This document shows positions 25,022 through 33,408 of a stretch of 64,000 nt of DNA, piece after piece. Each line of letters starts with the position of its first letter. The first letter of the stretch is position 1. Origin of the DNA: JBCCFC01 sp965213595 (GTDB lineage Bacteria > Chloroflexota > Anaerolineae > Caldilineales > Caldilineaceae); NCBI GenBank assembly GCA_965213595.1, contig CBDBZO010000002.1, positions 62,001-126,000 on the forward strand, given 5' to 3'. A model generated the notes under the pieces. That model worked only from the letters and a program-made list of their open reading frames with translations. It had not been told where the DNA came from and ran no database searches. Both the position numbers and the translations under genes were made by a program.

Positions 25022-26086
25022 CTACAGCATCGCGCGGAAGGGCAGGTCGGGTTCGATGGCAAAGGCGTCCTCAAAGCCGCGCGGGTAGTTGTAGATGATT
25101 TTGTCTTTGTCCGCGGGGAAGATAAATTTGCCGCCCACCTGCCAAACAAAGGGCTTGAAGCCGTACTGGTGGCGCTCCTTGCGCATCTTCCACAGCTCGA
25201 TGATCTCTGCGGGATCGGCCTGGAAGTTGGTCCAAATGTCGTGGTGCACGGGGATGACGACCTCGGTTTGCAGCCCTTCGGCCATGCGCAAGATGTCGCT
25301 GGAGGTCATTTTGTCCGTCATGCCGCGCGGGTTGTCGCCAAAGGCGCCGAGCGCGACGTGTACATCGTAGTCGTTGCCGTGCTTGGTGAACCAGTTGGAG
25401 AAGTGCGAATCGCCGGCGTGGTAGAGGTTGCCGCCGCTGGTCTGCACCAGATAGTTGACCGAGCGCTCATCCATCTCCAGCGGCATCTTGCCCGCCAGCG
25501 TCGTGCCCTCCGGCGCGGTGACGAGAATCGTGCGGTCAAACGATTCGAGCGCGGTGATTTGCACATCCTTGATCTCGACCGTATCGCCCGGCTTCACGGT
25601 GATGCAGCGCTCGGCGGGCACGCCCCACTTGATCCACTTTTCAACGCTCGTCTTGGGGCCGATAAAGGGGACGTTGTCGCCGCAATTTTGCAGCACGGCG
25701 GCGGCTACGTTGACGTCGATGTGGTCGCTGTGCTCGTGGGTGGCGAGCAGGGCGTCCAATTCGCGGATGGCGAAGGGATCGAGCACGCAGACGGAGCTGC
25801 GGCGGTTGGGCTGGAGCAGCCGCGCACCGATGGCCCGCTGGTGCTGGTGCTGGTCGCGCATGTATTTGGTCTTCTGGGTGCGCTTGCCCGTGCTCACCCA
25901 CAAATCGAAGCAGAGGTTGGCGCTGCCCGCCGTCTTGATCCAGACGCCCGTACAGCCCAGCCACCACATGGCAAAGGTCTTTGGCTTCACCGTCTCCTGC
26001 TCGATCTCCTCGTTGAGCCACGTCCCCCATTCGGGGAAGGTGCTGAGGATCCACGATTCACGCGTGATTTCATTGACTAGACTCAT
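25022..26086 (-). CDS. ulaG: L-ascorbate-6-phosphate lactonase-like metallo-hydrolase
   Basis: A 354-residue metallo-beta-lactamase-fold protein with the same length and features as UlaG. It opens ESWILSTFPEWGTWLNEEIE, has WWLGCTGVWIKT, then the metal site THEHSDH (H117, H119, D121, H122), later GDSHFSN and PVHHDIWTNF, and a C-terminal FKPFVWQVGGKFIFP. UlaG opens the lactone ring of L-ascorbate 6-phosphate to 3-keto-L-gulonate 6-phosphate. Here it leads an operon with an ABC importer, a UlaD homologue and a kinase rather than PTS genes. Start ATG 26086 (MSLVNEITRESW). Confidence 0.92.
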   Translation of the reverse strand: MSLVNEITRESWILSTFPEWGTWLNEEIEQETVKPKTFAMWWLGCTGVWIKTAGSANLCFDLWVSTGKRTQKTKYMRDQHQHQRAIGARLLQPNRRSSVCVLDPFAIRELDALLATHEHSDHIDVNVAAAVLQNCGDNVPFIGPKTSVEKWIKWGVPAERCITVKPGDTVEIKDVQITALESFDRTILVTAPEGTTLAGKMPLEMDERSVNYLVQTSGGNLYHAGDSHFSNWFTKHGNDYDVHVALGAFGDNPRGMTDKMTSSDILRMAEGLQTEVVIPVHHDIWTNFQADPAEIIELWKMRKERHQYGFKPFVWQVGGKFIFPADKDKIIYNYPRGFEDAFAIEPDLPFRAML

Positions 26087-26300
26087 GGCGTTCTCTTTTG
26101 GGATTCGCTCGTGGGATTCGCTCGCGCCGACGGCAGCTTGTCCGTCGCAGCAAGCCAGCCTTGCACACGTCAATGGCCTGGCGCAGGGGGCGCGGCGCGT
26201 TCGACTGGGTGACAATCGGCTGTGGAAAGGGTAGGTAGCTTTGGAGTTGATTTGAGCATAGCAGATGTCGACCAGCCCGTCAAGCAGATTCCCGCAAACT

Positions 26301-26314
26301 TGCACAAATGTGCA
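26301..26314. promoter_or_regulatory. Candidate SorC-family operator
   Basis: TGCACA-AA-TGTGCA, a perfect inverted repeat, about 215 bp upstream of ulaG and 278 bp upstream of the regulator. Its TGNACA...TGTNCA form resembles sites described for SorC/LsrR-type regulators. Binding is inferred. Confidence 0.5.
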
Positions 26315-26428
26315 CACGGCCCGCGGCCATTGTGAGCCCGCTCGCTTTGGTATACAATCAACTCATCTTCATCAAACCTTTAAGGCTATTCCAGGAAATT
26401 AACTATACCGGGATAAGCCATGTTGGAT

Positions 26429-26526
26429 GTGCGACGCACCTCAGAAGGTGCGACGCACGGTCGACTGTCTCTCCGGTGCGGCCAACACAGCCTACGGTGC
26501 GTTGCACTTTCCCAAGTGCGACGCAC
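26429..26526. promoter_or_regulatory. Four 11-bp GTGCGACGCAC palindromes in two pairs
   Basis: GTGCGACGCAC occurs at 26429-26439, 26448-26458 and 26516-26526, with the variant GTGCGTTGCAC at 26497-26507. They form two 30-bp pairs, each with 8 bp between the sites, 68 bp apart. Each pair can also fold into a hairpin. They lie 66-163 bp before the SorC start codon, so they may be operators or transcript hairpins. The rest of 26087-26591 holds no gene. Confidence 0.6.
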
Positions 26527-26591
26527 CTCCATCACAATCAGCCGTGGCATATTTATAATCTTGGATTAGCCTAGTCAGCCCTAGGGCACTC

Positions 26592-27536
26592 ATGGACAAC
26601 GGTCAACTTCTCGTCCAGGCGGCGCGTCTCTACTACGAGCAGAACTTAACGCAGGCCGACATTGGCCGCCAGCTCAATATCTCGCGCTCGACCGTCTCCC
26701 GCCTGCTGCAAAGCGCGCGCGATACGGGCGTGGTCACGATTCAAATCAACTACCCGTGGAAGCGCAGCCCGGAGCTGGAGGCGCAGCTCTGCGAGCGCTT
26801 TGCCCTGCGCGACGCCCGCGTGCTCGCCGATCACGAGACCAACGAGCGCGACGAGTTTGCGGGCATCGGTGCACTCAACGCCATCTACCTCGACGAGTTC
26901 GTCAAAACCGGCATGGTGCTGGGCGTCTCCTACGGCCGCTCGATTGGCGCGACCGTGCGCCACCTGCAGCCCGCGCGCTCGGTGGACATGACCTTTGTGC
27001 AGATTTTGGGCGCGCTCAATTCGGGCAACCCGCTGATCGAGGGGCCGGATTTGGTGCGTGAGCTTGGAAACAAGTACGGGGTGACCTACCAGTATCTCTA
27101 CGTGCCGATGATTGTGGAGAATGTGCGCACGCGCAATTCGCTGCTGCAGGAGCCAACGGTGCAGCGCACGCTGGAGGTTGGGCGCAACGCAGATGCCGTG
27201 ATTGTGGGCATTGGCGCGCACGCCGTTGGGACATCGGGGCTAATTTGGACGGGGTATCTGAACAAGAAGGAGCTGGCCTACCTGCGCAGCCGGGGCGCTG
27301 TCGGCCACATGTGCGCCCAGCACTACGACGCCGACGGTCGAATGCTCGATATTGACCTTAATCGGCGCGTCATCGGCATTGGCATTAAAGCGCTGCACGA
27401 CATCGAAACGGTGATTGCCGTCGCCGGCTCGACAATCAAAACCGGCGCGATCCTGGGCGCGCTGCGCGGTCGCTATCTGGACGTGCTGGTCACGGACGAG
27501 CAGGCGGCGCGGGCCGTGTTGGCCGCGGATGGGTGA
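26592..27536 (+). CDS. SorC-family sugar-binding transcriptional regulator
   Basis: A 314-residue protein. The N-terminal helix-turn-helix (AARLYYEQNLTQADIGRQLNISRSTVSRLLQSARDTG, about 10-46) is followed by a sugar-phosphate-binding domain with the SorC marks GVSYGRSIGATV, FVQILGALN and a C-terminal IGIGIKAL, VAGSTIKTGAILGALRGRYLDVLVTD. Such proteins sense phosphorylated sugars. It diverges from the ulaG operon across about 505 bp and is its likely regulator. Confidence 0.93.
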   Translation: MDNGQLLVQAARLYYEQNLTQADIGRQLNISRSTVSRLLQSARDTGVVTIQINYPWKRSPELEAQLCERFALRDARVLADHETNERDEFAGIGALNAIYLDEFVKTGMVLGVSYGRSIGATVRHLQPARSVDMTFVQILGALNSGNPLIEGPDLVRELGNKYGVTYQYLYVPMIVENVRTRNSLLQEPTVQRTLEVGRNADAVIVGIGAHAVGTSGLIWTGYLNKKELAYLRSRGAVGHMCAQHYDADGRMLDIDLNRRVIGIGIKALHDIETVIAVAGSTIKTGAILGALRGRYLDVLVTDEQAARAVLAADG

Positions 27537-27982
27537 GCGCTGTCGGATTTTGTCATTCCGGTAAAAATAGGCATCCCGGCTCAACAGCAGAAGATCGTGA
27601 AGGGGGCGTAATTTGTCATTCCTGCCTTCGCACAATGGCGTTAAGTTAAGCAAGCTGGTTCCCACGCAGAGTCTGGGAACTCAATCCGGAGGCTCTGCCT
27701 GCAGAGGGGAGGCGGAGCCTCCCGCAGCGCATTCCACGCTCCGCGTGGAACGAGGAGGCCTTAACTTAACGCCATTGCGCGAACGCGGGAATCCATGCTC
27801 GACTTACCGAGCGGATTCACGCGAACGCGGGAATAATAAAGTTTGACGACTTCGCGACCGTGCGACCCAAGAGCGCTTCTTGGTAGCACCCGAACACTGA
27901 GGTGCAGCAAAAAGGTAGAGAACGGGCTGGCAGGATTTTTGGCACTTGGTTCATAGGTTAAGCATGGATTCCTGCGAAGGCA
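27537..27982. other. Intergenic mosaic of repeats before IS copy 2
   Basis: No gene. It contains a short element with IS-like ends (27633-27777), GC-rich hairpins such as CCACGCTCCGCGTGG, and pieces of the palindrome family GTCATTCC...GGGAATCCATG (for example around 27616-27632 and 27778-27800). These are the sites where IS-type ends are inserted. Confidence 0.7.
27633..27777. mobile_element. 145-bp MITE-like element with the IS4-element ends
   Basis: Starts CAATGGCGTTAAGTTA and ends TAACTTAACGCCATTG, the same 16-bp ends as the two full IS copies, but holds no transposase. The interior is two hairpins (GGTTCCCACGC and GGAGGCTCTGCC types). It could be mobilised in trans by the intact transposases. 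Confidence 0.7.
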
Positions 27983-29380
27983 CAATGGCGTTAAGTTAAG
28001 GGGAAGCATGATAAAATAGGCAAGAAAAACGGTAAAGAGCGATTGAACAACAAAGCGAATATAGCGGTGCAAAAGAGCCGAGAGATGATTGGGAGCCGGG
28101 AATTGAAAGAGAGATATCGAACGGCCCAGAAGTACTTCAGTCGGGATAGGGTCTTGACCTTTCCGCTGGTGTTAGCAATTCTGCTCCAGAAGAGCGCCAA
28201 GTCCATGCAAAACGTGCTCAACGAGTTGTTTGAGAAGATGGGTCAAGTTGGGGTGAGCAGCAGTGCCTTTACCCAAGCGCGCAGCCATCTGCGACACGAA
28301 GTCTTCATCGAGTTGAACCGAGCGGCCATCGTCGAGGTCTGCTATGGTGACGGCGACTACAAGCGCTACAAAGGGTATCGGCTTCTGGCCGTCGATGGCT
28401 CCAAGATAGAGCTGCCTCGAGAAGCAGCGATTCTGGCCGAGTTTGGCGGCAACGCCGCCAATCAGTATGTCAAAGAGATTTACCCCTTTGCGCTGAGTTC
28501 AGTGCTCTATGACGTGCTCAATCACATTGCGGTCGATAGCCAGTTGGCTGCGGCGGCTGCGTACGAGGTCGACCTGGCCATTGCGCATCTGGCGCAGACC
28601 ACTCAAGAAGACCTGCTGCTCTTCGACCGTGGCTATCCCGCCTATCGGCTACTGGCAACGCTGAGCCAGCGCCAGCGCGCCTTTGTCGTGCGCTGCCCCA
28701 GAAGCTCCTTCAGCGCCGTGCGGCGGATGTTTCGGGGGCAGGGTCCGGATAGTCAGCTTGTGACCATCTCTGTGCCAGCCCATCAAAGTCTAGAGATTCG
28801 AGCGCAAACGCTACCGCCAGAAATTCACGTTCGTCTGGTTCGGGTCATGCTGGAGACGGGCGAGATGGAAGTGCTGCTCACCTCGCTCCTGGATGAGGTT
28901 GAGCACCCAACCGCCGACTTCAAGCAGCTGTACTTCTTGCGCTGGGGCGCGGAGACCTTCTATGACCTGCTCAAAAACAGACTCCAACTCGAGCATTTCA
29001 CGGGCAAAACCGTTGAGTCAGTCAAACAGGACTTCTTTGCCGCTATCTATCTCTCCGGCTTGGAAACGCTGCTAATTGGTCGAGCCCAAGCACGCTTGCA
29101 AGCGCGTTCTGAGTTCAGCAAGCATCCGCTGCAGGTCAATCATGCCAGCTCCTTCAACGCCCTCAAACACCATGTCGTTGCGTTACTCACCCAGCCCGAC
29201 CTGGACGAGCAGGCGCTCTTGGACAAGTTGACCCGCCTGTTCCAGCAAAAACCGACCGCCGTGCGCAAACAGCGTGCGGTTCCCAGGCCCAAACGCTCTA
29301 TCGCCAAAGCGCTTCGCTTCCACAAATGCACCAAGAAAGTCTGCTTCTGATGCCGCTTTCTCGCTAACTTAACGCCATTG
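27983..29380 (+). mobile_element. IS4-family insertion sequence, copy 2
   Basis: 1398 bp with ends CAATGGCGTTAAGTTA and TAACTTAACGCCATTG, in the opposite orientation to copy 1 at 2571-3968. Flanks GGATTCCTGCGAAGGC (left) and GCCTTCGCGGGAATGACA (right) again make a palindrome when joined. Confidence 0.92.
28043..29350 (+). CDS. IS4-family transposase (copy 2)
   Basis: 435 residues, identical in protein sequence to the product of 2601-3908, with D118, D195, E304 and the YREK signature intact. TTG start at 28043. The two intact copies could act together on the segment between them or recombine and invert it. Confidence 0.94.
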   Translation: MNNKANIAVQKSREMIGSRELKERYRTAQKYFSRDRVLTFPLVLAILLQKSAKSMQNVLNELFEKMGQVGVSSSAFTQARSHLRHEVFIELNRAAIVEVCYGDGDYKRYKGYRLLAVDGSKIELPREAAILAEFGGNAANQYVKEIYPFALSSVLYDVLNHIAVDSQLAAAAAYEVDLAIAHLAQTTQEDLLLFDRGYPAYRLLATLSQRQRAFVVRCPRSSFSAVRRMFRGQGPDSQLVTISVPAHQSLEIRAQTLPPEIHVRLVRVMLETGEMEVLLTSLLDEVEHPTADFKQLYFLRWGAETFYDLLKNRLQLEHFTGKTVESVKQDFFAAIYLSGLETLLIGRAQARLQARSEFSKHPLQVNHASSFNALKHHVVALLTQPDLDEQALLDKLTRLFQQKPTAVRKQRAVPRPKRSIAKALRFHKCTKKVCF

Positions 29381-29468
29381 CGCCTTCGCGGGAATGACAA
29401 GATCGTCCGGTCTCGAATCTGCCGCGCCGTTTCTTTACACTTGCTTGACTACCCATTATTGGTGGCTA

Positions 29469-31346
29469 TCAAGCCGGGTGTGCCAGCGCCCGCTCCGGCG
29501 CGGTTCCGTTCCCACCCAAAGGCTCCGGCTCGTAGCTGAGCGACTGGTGGCGAAAGTAGGTTGTGTACAACTCCGCATAGTGCCCCCCCTGCGCCATCAA
29601 CGCGTCGTGGTTGCCCGTCTCGATGATCTCGCCCTGCCGCAGCACGATGATGCGATCCGCCGCCTTGATCGTGCTGAGACGATGGGCGATCACAATGGCC
29701 GTGCGATCCTTCAGCACCACGTCCAGCCCCTCCTGGATTTGCGCCTCCGTTAGCGGGTCGACCGAAGCCGTCGCTTCGTCCAAAATGACGATGCTCGGCT
29801 CCTGCAGCAGCACGCGAGCGAGCGCGACGAGCTGGCGCTGGCCCATCGAGATGCCGCGCCCCTCCTCGCCGACGGGCGTCTCCAGCCCGTCCGCCAGCGC
29901 GCTCAGCCAGTCGCCGCCGCCGATGCGCTCGGCCACCTGGATGACCTGCTCGTCCGTCGCCCCGTCTGATTGGGACGAGAGCGAGCCGTAGCGGATGTTG
30001 TCGCGCACGGAGCCGGTGAAGAGAAAGGGCGACTGCTGCACGATGCCGAGGTGGCGGCGGTAGTCGTCCAGGTCGAGCGTGCGGATGTCGCGGTCGTCGA
30101 TCAGGATTTGGCCGCCCTGAAATTCGTAGAAGCGCGCCACCAGCTTGCCCAAGCTCGACTTGCCCGCCCCCGTGTGGCCAACCAGCGCGACCGTCTCGCC
30201 CGCCTCGATCACCAGGTCAAAATCTGCCAGCACCTGCTCCTGCTCGGTGTAGCGAAAGTCGACGCCGCGAAATTCAATGCGCCCGTCCACCCGCTCGACC
30301 GGCTCGTCCGCGATCTGCGTGACTCTCGGCTCGGCGTCCACCAGGGCAAAGACGCGCTCGGAGGCGGAAAGGCCCAGCTGAAACTGGCTCCAAAAAGAGG
30401 CGATGCTGGTGAGCGGGAACCAGAAGAGCCGCCCCGCTTCTACAAAGAGAAACCACTCGCCGGGCGAGATGGAATCGCCCAGGACGAAGAGCCCGCCAAA
30501 GTAGACAATCAGCGCCGTGCCCAGCCCTTCCAAAATGCCGAGCACGGGAAAAATGCCGCTAAAGACAAAGCCCTGGCGCAGGTTGAGCGCGTAGGATTGC
30601 TTATTCACATCCTGGAACTCGTCGTAGATCGTCTGCTCGCGGCGAAAATTTTTGGCGACGCTGATCCCCGTCACCGATTCCTGCACCGTGGAGTTGACCT
30701 GCGCCAGCACTCTCCGCGCCTGCTGCGTCGTCTGCCGCGCGATGCGGCGGAAAGCCAGCGCCGTGATCACGACAACGGGGGCAACCGCCAGCATGATCAG
30801 CGTGAGCCGCGCGTTGATGTTGAAGAGCACAATCGTGATGATACCAATCAGCAGCAGCTGGCTCATCAGGTTGAGCGTCAGCGTTACGGTGTTGGAAAAA
30901 TCCTGCGTGTCGCTCGTCACGCGGGAGACAATTTTGCCGGTGGCGAATTCGTCGTAGAAGGACATGTCGCGGGCGAGCACGGCGTCGAACGCATCTTTGC
31001 GCAGGTTGAGCACCACGCTGCCCACCGCCTCTGCCGTGCGCGACTGGCGAAAGAAGTTAAAGGTCCACGCCAGCGCGCCGGAGAGCAAAATGCCCAGCGT
31101 GAGCAAAATCGCCGTGCCCCAATCAAAGCTGCCCGTGCCGCGCGCGTCGGCCACCACGTTGATGCCCCGCGCCACCAGGATCGGCAGCAGCGCACTCACA
31201 ATCGAATCCAGCGCAATCATCAGCGCCACAAAGCTCATCGTGCCGAGGAACGGTCGAAAGTAGCCGAGAATGCGGTTAAGCAATTCGCGGTCGGAATAGG
31301 AACGGTCGTACGCTTCGGCGCCGATGCCGTCCATGATGAAGCCCAT
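29469..31346 (-). CDS. ABC exporter half-transporter (MsbA/BmrA type), second gene of pair
   Basis: A 625-residue fusion of a six-span membrane domain (about 25-325; TVTLTLNLMSQLLLIGIITIVLF, TVQESVTGISVAKNFRREQ) and an ATPase: Walker A GHTGAGKSSLGKL, signature GISMGQRQLVALARVLL, Walker B SIVILDEATASVD and the H-loop IVIAHRLSTI. The signature lacks the usual LSGGQ and reads ISMGQ. The partner lies upstream with a 123-bp gap. Such pairs often form heterodimeric exporters with one degenerate site. Substrate unknown. Confidence 0.93.
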   Translation of the reverse strand: MGFIMDGIGAEAYDRSYSDRELLNRILGYFRPFLGTMSFVALMIALDSIVSALLPILVARGINVVADARGTGSFDWGTAILLTLGILLSGALAWTFNFFRQSRTAEAVGSVVLNLRKDAFDAVLARDMSFYDEFATGKIVSRVTSDTQDFSNTVTLTLNLMSQLLLIGIITIVLFNINARLTLIMLAVAPVVVITALAFRRIARQTTQQARRVLAQVNSTVQESVTGISVAKNFRREQTIYDEFQDVNKQSYALNLRQGFVFSGIFPVLGILEGLGTALIVYFGGLFVLGDSISPGEWFLFVEAGRLFWFPLTSIASFWSQFQLGLSASERVFALVDAEPRVTQIADEPVERVDGRIEFRGVDFRYTEQEQVLADFDLVIEAGETVALVGHTGAGKSSLGKLVARFYEFQGGQILIDDRDIRTLDLDDYRRHLGIVQQSPFLFTGSVRDNIRYGSLSSQSDGATDEQVIQVAERIGGGDWLSALADGLETPVGEEGRGISMGQRQLVALARVLLQEPSIVILDEATASVDPLTEAQIQEGLDVVLKDRTAIVIAHRLSTIKAADRIIVLRQGEIIETGNHDALMAQGGHYAELYTTYFRHQSLSYEPEPLGGNGTAPERALAHPA

Positions 31347-31386
31347 GGGAGAGGTTACCTTTCGGGTTGTTGATTGAAATTACTTT

Positions 31387-31462
31387 TGCTTACTGCTTAT
31401 TGCTTGTCTCGTTAATCAATGCGACCACCACGGCCTACGAATCCAGCAATAAGCAGTAAGCA
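31387..31462. repeat. TTACTGCTTATTGC hairpin between exporter genes
   Basis: TGCTTACTGCTTATTGCT and its exact reverse complement, 18 bp each with a 40-bp loop. Related pieces lie at 44810-44832 and 44984-45006, again as an inverted pair, and near 11038-11060. Confidence 0.8.
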
Positions 31463-31469
31463 GTAGGCA

Positions 31470-33278
31470 CTACTCGTACCGCGCAAAAATCCGCTGGTAC
31501 AGCGAGCACCGCCCCATCAATTCCTCGTGCGACCCCTGATCGATCACCTCGCCCTGGTGCAGCACCAAAATCGTATCCGCCCGCCGAATCTGCGACAGCC
31601 GGTGCGTAATCAGAAAGCTCGTGCGGCCCTCCATCACGGCGTCGATGGCGCGCTGGATGCGGTCTTCGGTGGCGCTGTCGATGGCGCTGGTGGAGTCGTC
31701 CAGGATCAGGATGCGCGGGTCGGTGAGCAGAGCGCGGGCGATGGCGAGCCGCTGGCGCTGGCCGCCGCTCAGCGTCACGCCGCGCTCGCCGATCACGGTG
31801 TCGTAGCCGTCCGAAAAGTGGCGGATGAACTCGTCCGCCTGGGCTGCGCGCGCCGCCTCGTGAATCTGCGATTCGTCCGCGCTTGGCCCCAAGCCAAAGC
31901 CGATATTTTCACTGACTTTGCGGCTAAATAGAAAAATGTCCTGCTCGATCGTCGAAATCTGCGAGCGCAGCGATTCCAGATTCCACTCGCGCACGTCCAC
32001 GCCGTCGACCAGGATGCGCCCCTCGGTAACGTCGTAGGTGCGGTTGATCAGCTTGGTCAACGTCGACTTGCCGGAGCCCGTCTGCCCCACAATGGCGACG
32101 GATTGGCCCGGCGCGGCGCGAAACGAGAGCTTGCGCAACACGGGCGATTCATCGGTTTCGGGGTTGAAGTAGAAGGTGACGTTCTCGAATTCAACTTCGC
32201 CGCGCATGGTTGCCGCGTGGCCGCTCACGTTTTCATCCAGCTCCGTCTCCTCCTGCATCAGCGAGAGGATGCGCTCGGAGCCGGCCAAGCCCAGCTGCAC
32301 CAGCGAGAAGGTAAAGATCGAGATAAAGGCCGGGAAGCGCAGAATGCCCATCAGCCCCATGTAGGCGACAAATTCACCCACGGTGAGCGCGTCCCGCTGA
32401 AACAAGACCAGCCCGTGGACAAATGCGCCCGTCGTGGCAAAGCCGAGCAGCAGCAGCGGCAGATAGCGCGCCTGCACCTTACCCTGCTCGACAAAGTGGT
32501 CGCGGAAGCGCGAAGCATTCTGCACAAAGTTGCGCTTCGCCTGCGCCTCCTGCACCGTCGACTTGACGACTTCGATGCCGCTAATCGTTTCGTTGAGCCC
32601 GGCGTTCATCTCGCCAAACTGCCGGCGCTGCGCCGTTGAAACGGGGTTGAGCTGGCGCATGTAGCGCCGCAGCGCAAAGTAGTAGGCCACGGCCCACAGC
32701 ACGGGCGCCAGCAGCAATTCCACGCGCAAAAAGGCGATGAAGACCAGCGGCGAGACAATCGCCGTCATCGATTCAAAGATCAGCGCCACGCCGGGGTTCA
32801 TCATCGGGTTGAGCTGGCGCACGTCGTTGGCCGCGCGCGCCATGATGTCCCCCACGCGCTGGCGGTTGTGGAAGGTTTGGCTCTTGCCCAGCAGGTTGAT
32901 GTAGAGCTCGTCGCGGCTGTCGCGCTCCAGCCGCTGGCCGAGCGTTTCGATGGAAAAGGCGTTGGTCAAATCGATGACGCCGCGCACGACGACAATCGCC
33001 AGCAGCCCCAGCGCAATCGTCGTCAGCCGCGCGCGCGACGGCTCATCCTGCAGGATTTCGTCAAAGGCAAGGCCGGTAATGCGCGGCACCGACGCAAAGA
33101 GCACGTTGGTCAACGTGGCGGTGATGAGGAACGACGCAATCAGCAGCGGATAGCGCCGCAGGTGCGACCAAAGCCAGCGCACCGGGCCGGACTGGTTGTA
33201 GCGATATTCATCGGCCACGCTAAATTCGCGCTTGCCGGTGATGGGGGAAGTTGCCGATGTCGGGACGGCGACGGCCAT
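31470..33278 (-). CDS. ABC exporter half-transporter, first gene of pair
   Basis: 602 residues from ATG 33278, which has AGGAGA about 8 nt upstream; the longer frame runs into a repeat. The membrane domain (about 25-330) is followed by an ATPase with Walker A GQTGSGKSTLTKL, canonical signature TLSGGQRQRLAIARALL, Walker B ILILDDSTSAIDSATED and H-loop FLITHRLSQI. The Walker B ends in Asp-Asp instead of Asp-Glu, so the catalytic Glu is replaced here. The partner ATPase keeps DEA, fitting an asymmetric heterodimer. Confidence 0.92.
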   Translation of the reverse strand: MAVAVPTSATSPITGKREFSVADEYRYNQSGPVRWLWSHLRRYPLLIASFLITATLTNVLFASVPRITGLAFDEILQDEPSRARLTTIALGLLAIVVVRGVIDLTNAFSIETLGQRLERDSRDELYINLLGKSQTFHNRQRVGDIMARAANDVRQLNPMMNPGVALIFESMTAIVSPLVFIAFLRVELLLAPVLWAVAYYFALRRYMRQLNPVSTAQRRQFGEMNAGLNETISGIEVVKSTVQEAQAKRNFVQNASRFRDHFVEQGKVQARYLPLLLLGFATTGAFVHGLVLFQRDALTVGEFVAYMGLMGILRFPAFISIFTFSLVQLGLAGSERILSLMQEETELDENVSGHAATMRGEVEFENVTFYFNPETDESPVLRKLSFRAAPGQSVAIVGQTGSGKSTLTKLINRTYDVTEGRILVDGVDVREWNLESLRSQISTIEQDIFLFSRKVSENIGFGLGPSADESQIHEAARAAQADEFIRHFSDGYDTVIGERGVTLSGGQRQRLAIARALLTDPRILILDDSTSAIDSATEDRIQRAIDAVMEGRTSFLITHRLSQIRRADTILVLHQGEVIDQGSHEELMGRCSLYQRIFARYE

Positions 33279-33408
33279 AGGGGTTCTCCTAGTTGTCGAT
33301 TTGCTCGTTGCGGCGCTCTGCGTCGCAATGCCTACAGCGAGGCTCTGCCTCGCGTGAGAGGCAGAGCCTCCCGACATGCGTCCCCGCGCAGAGCACGGCG
33401 GCGAGGGG

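Noticed and set aside
3969..27982. A proven composite transposon
   Set aside because: Two inverted IS copies alone do not show joint movement; the contents include core metabolic genes and no outer target duplication could be confirmed.
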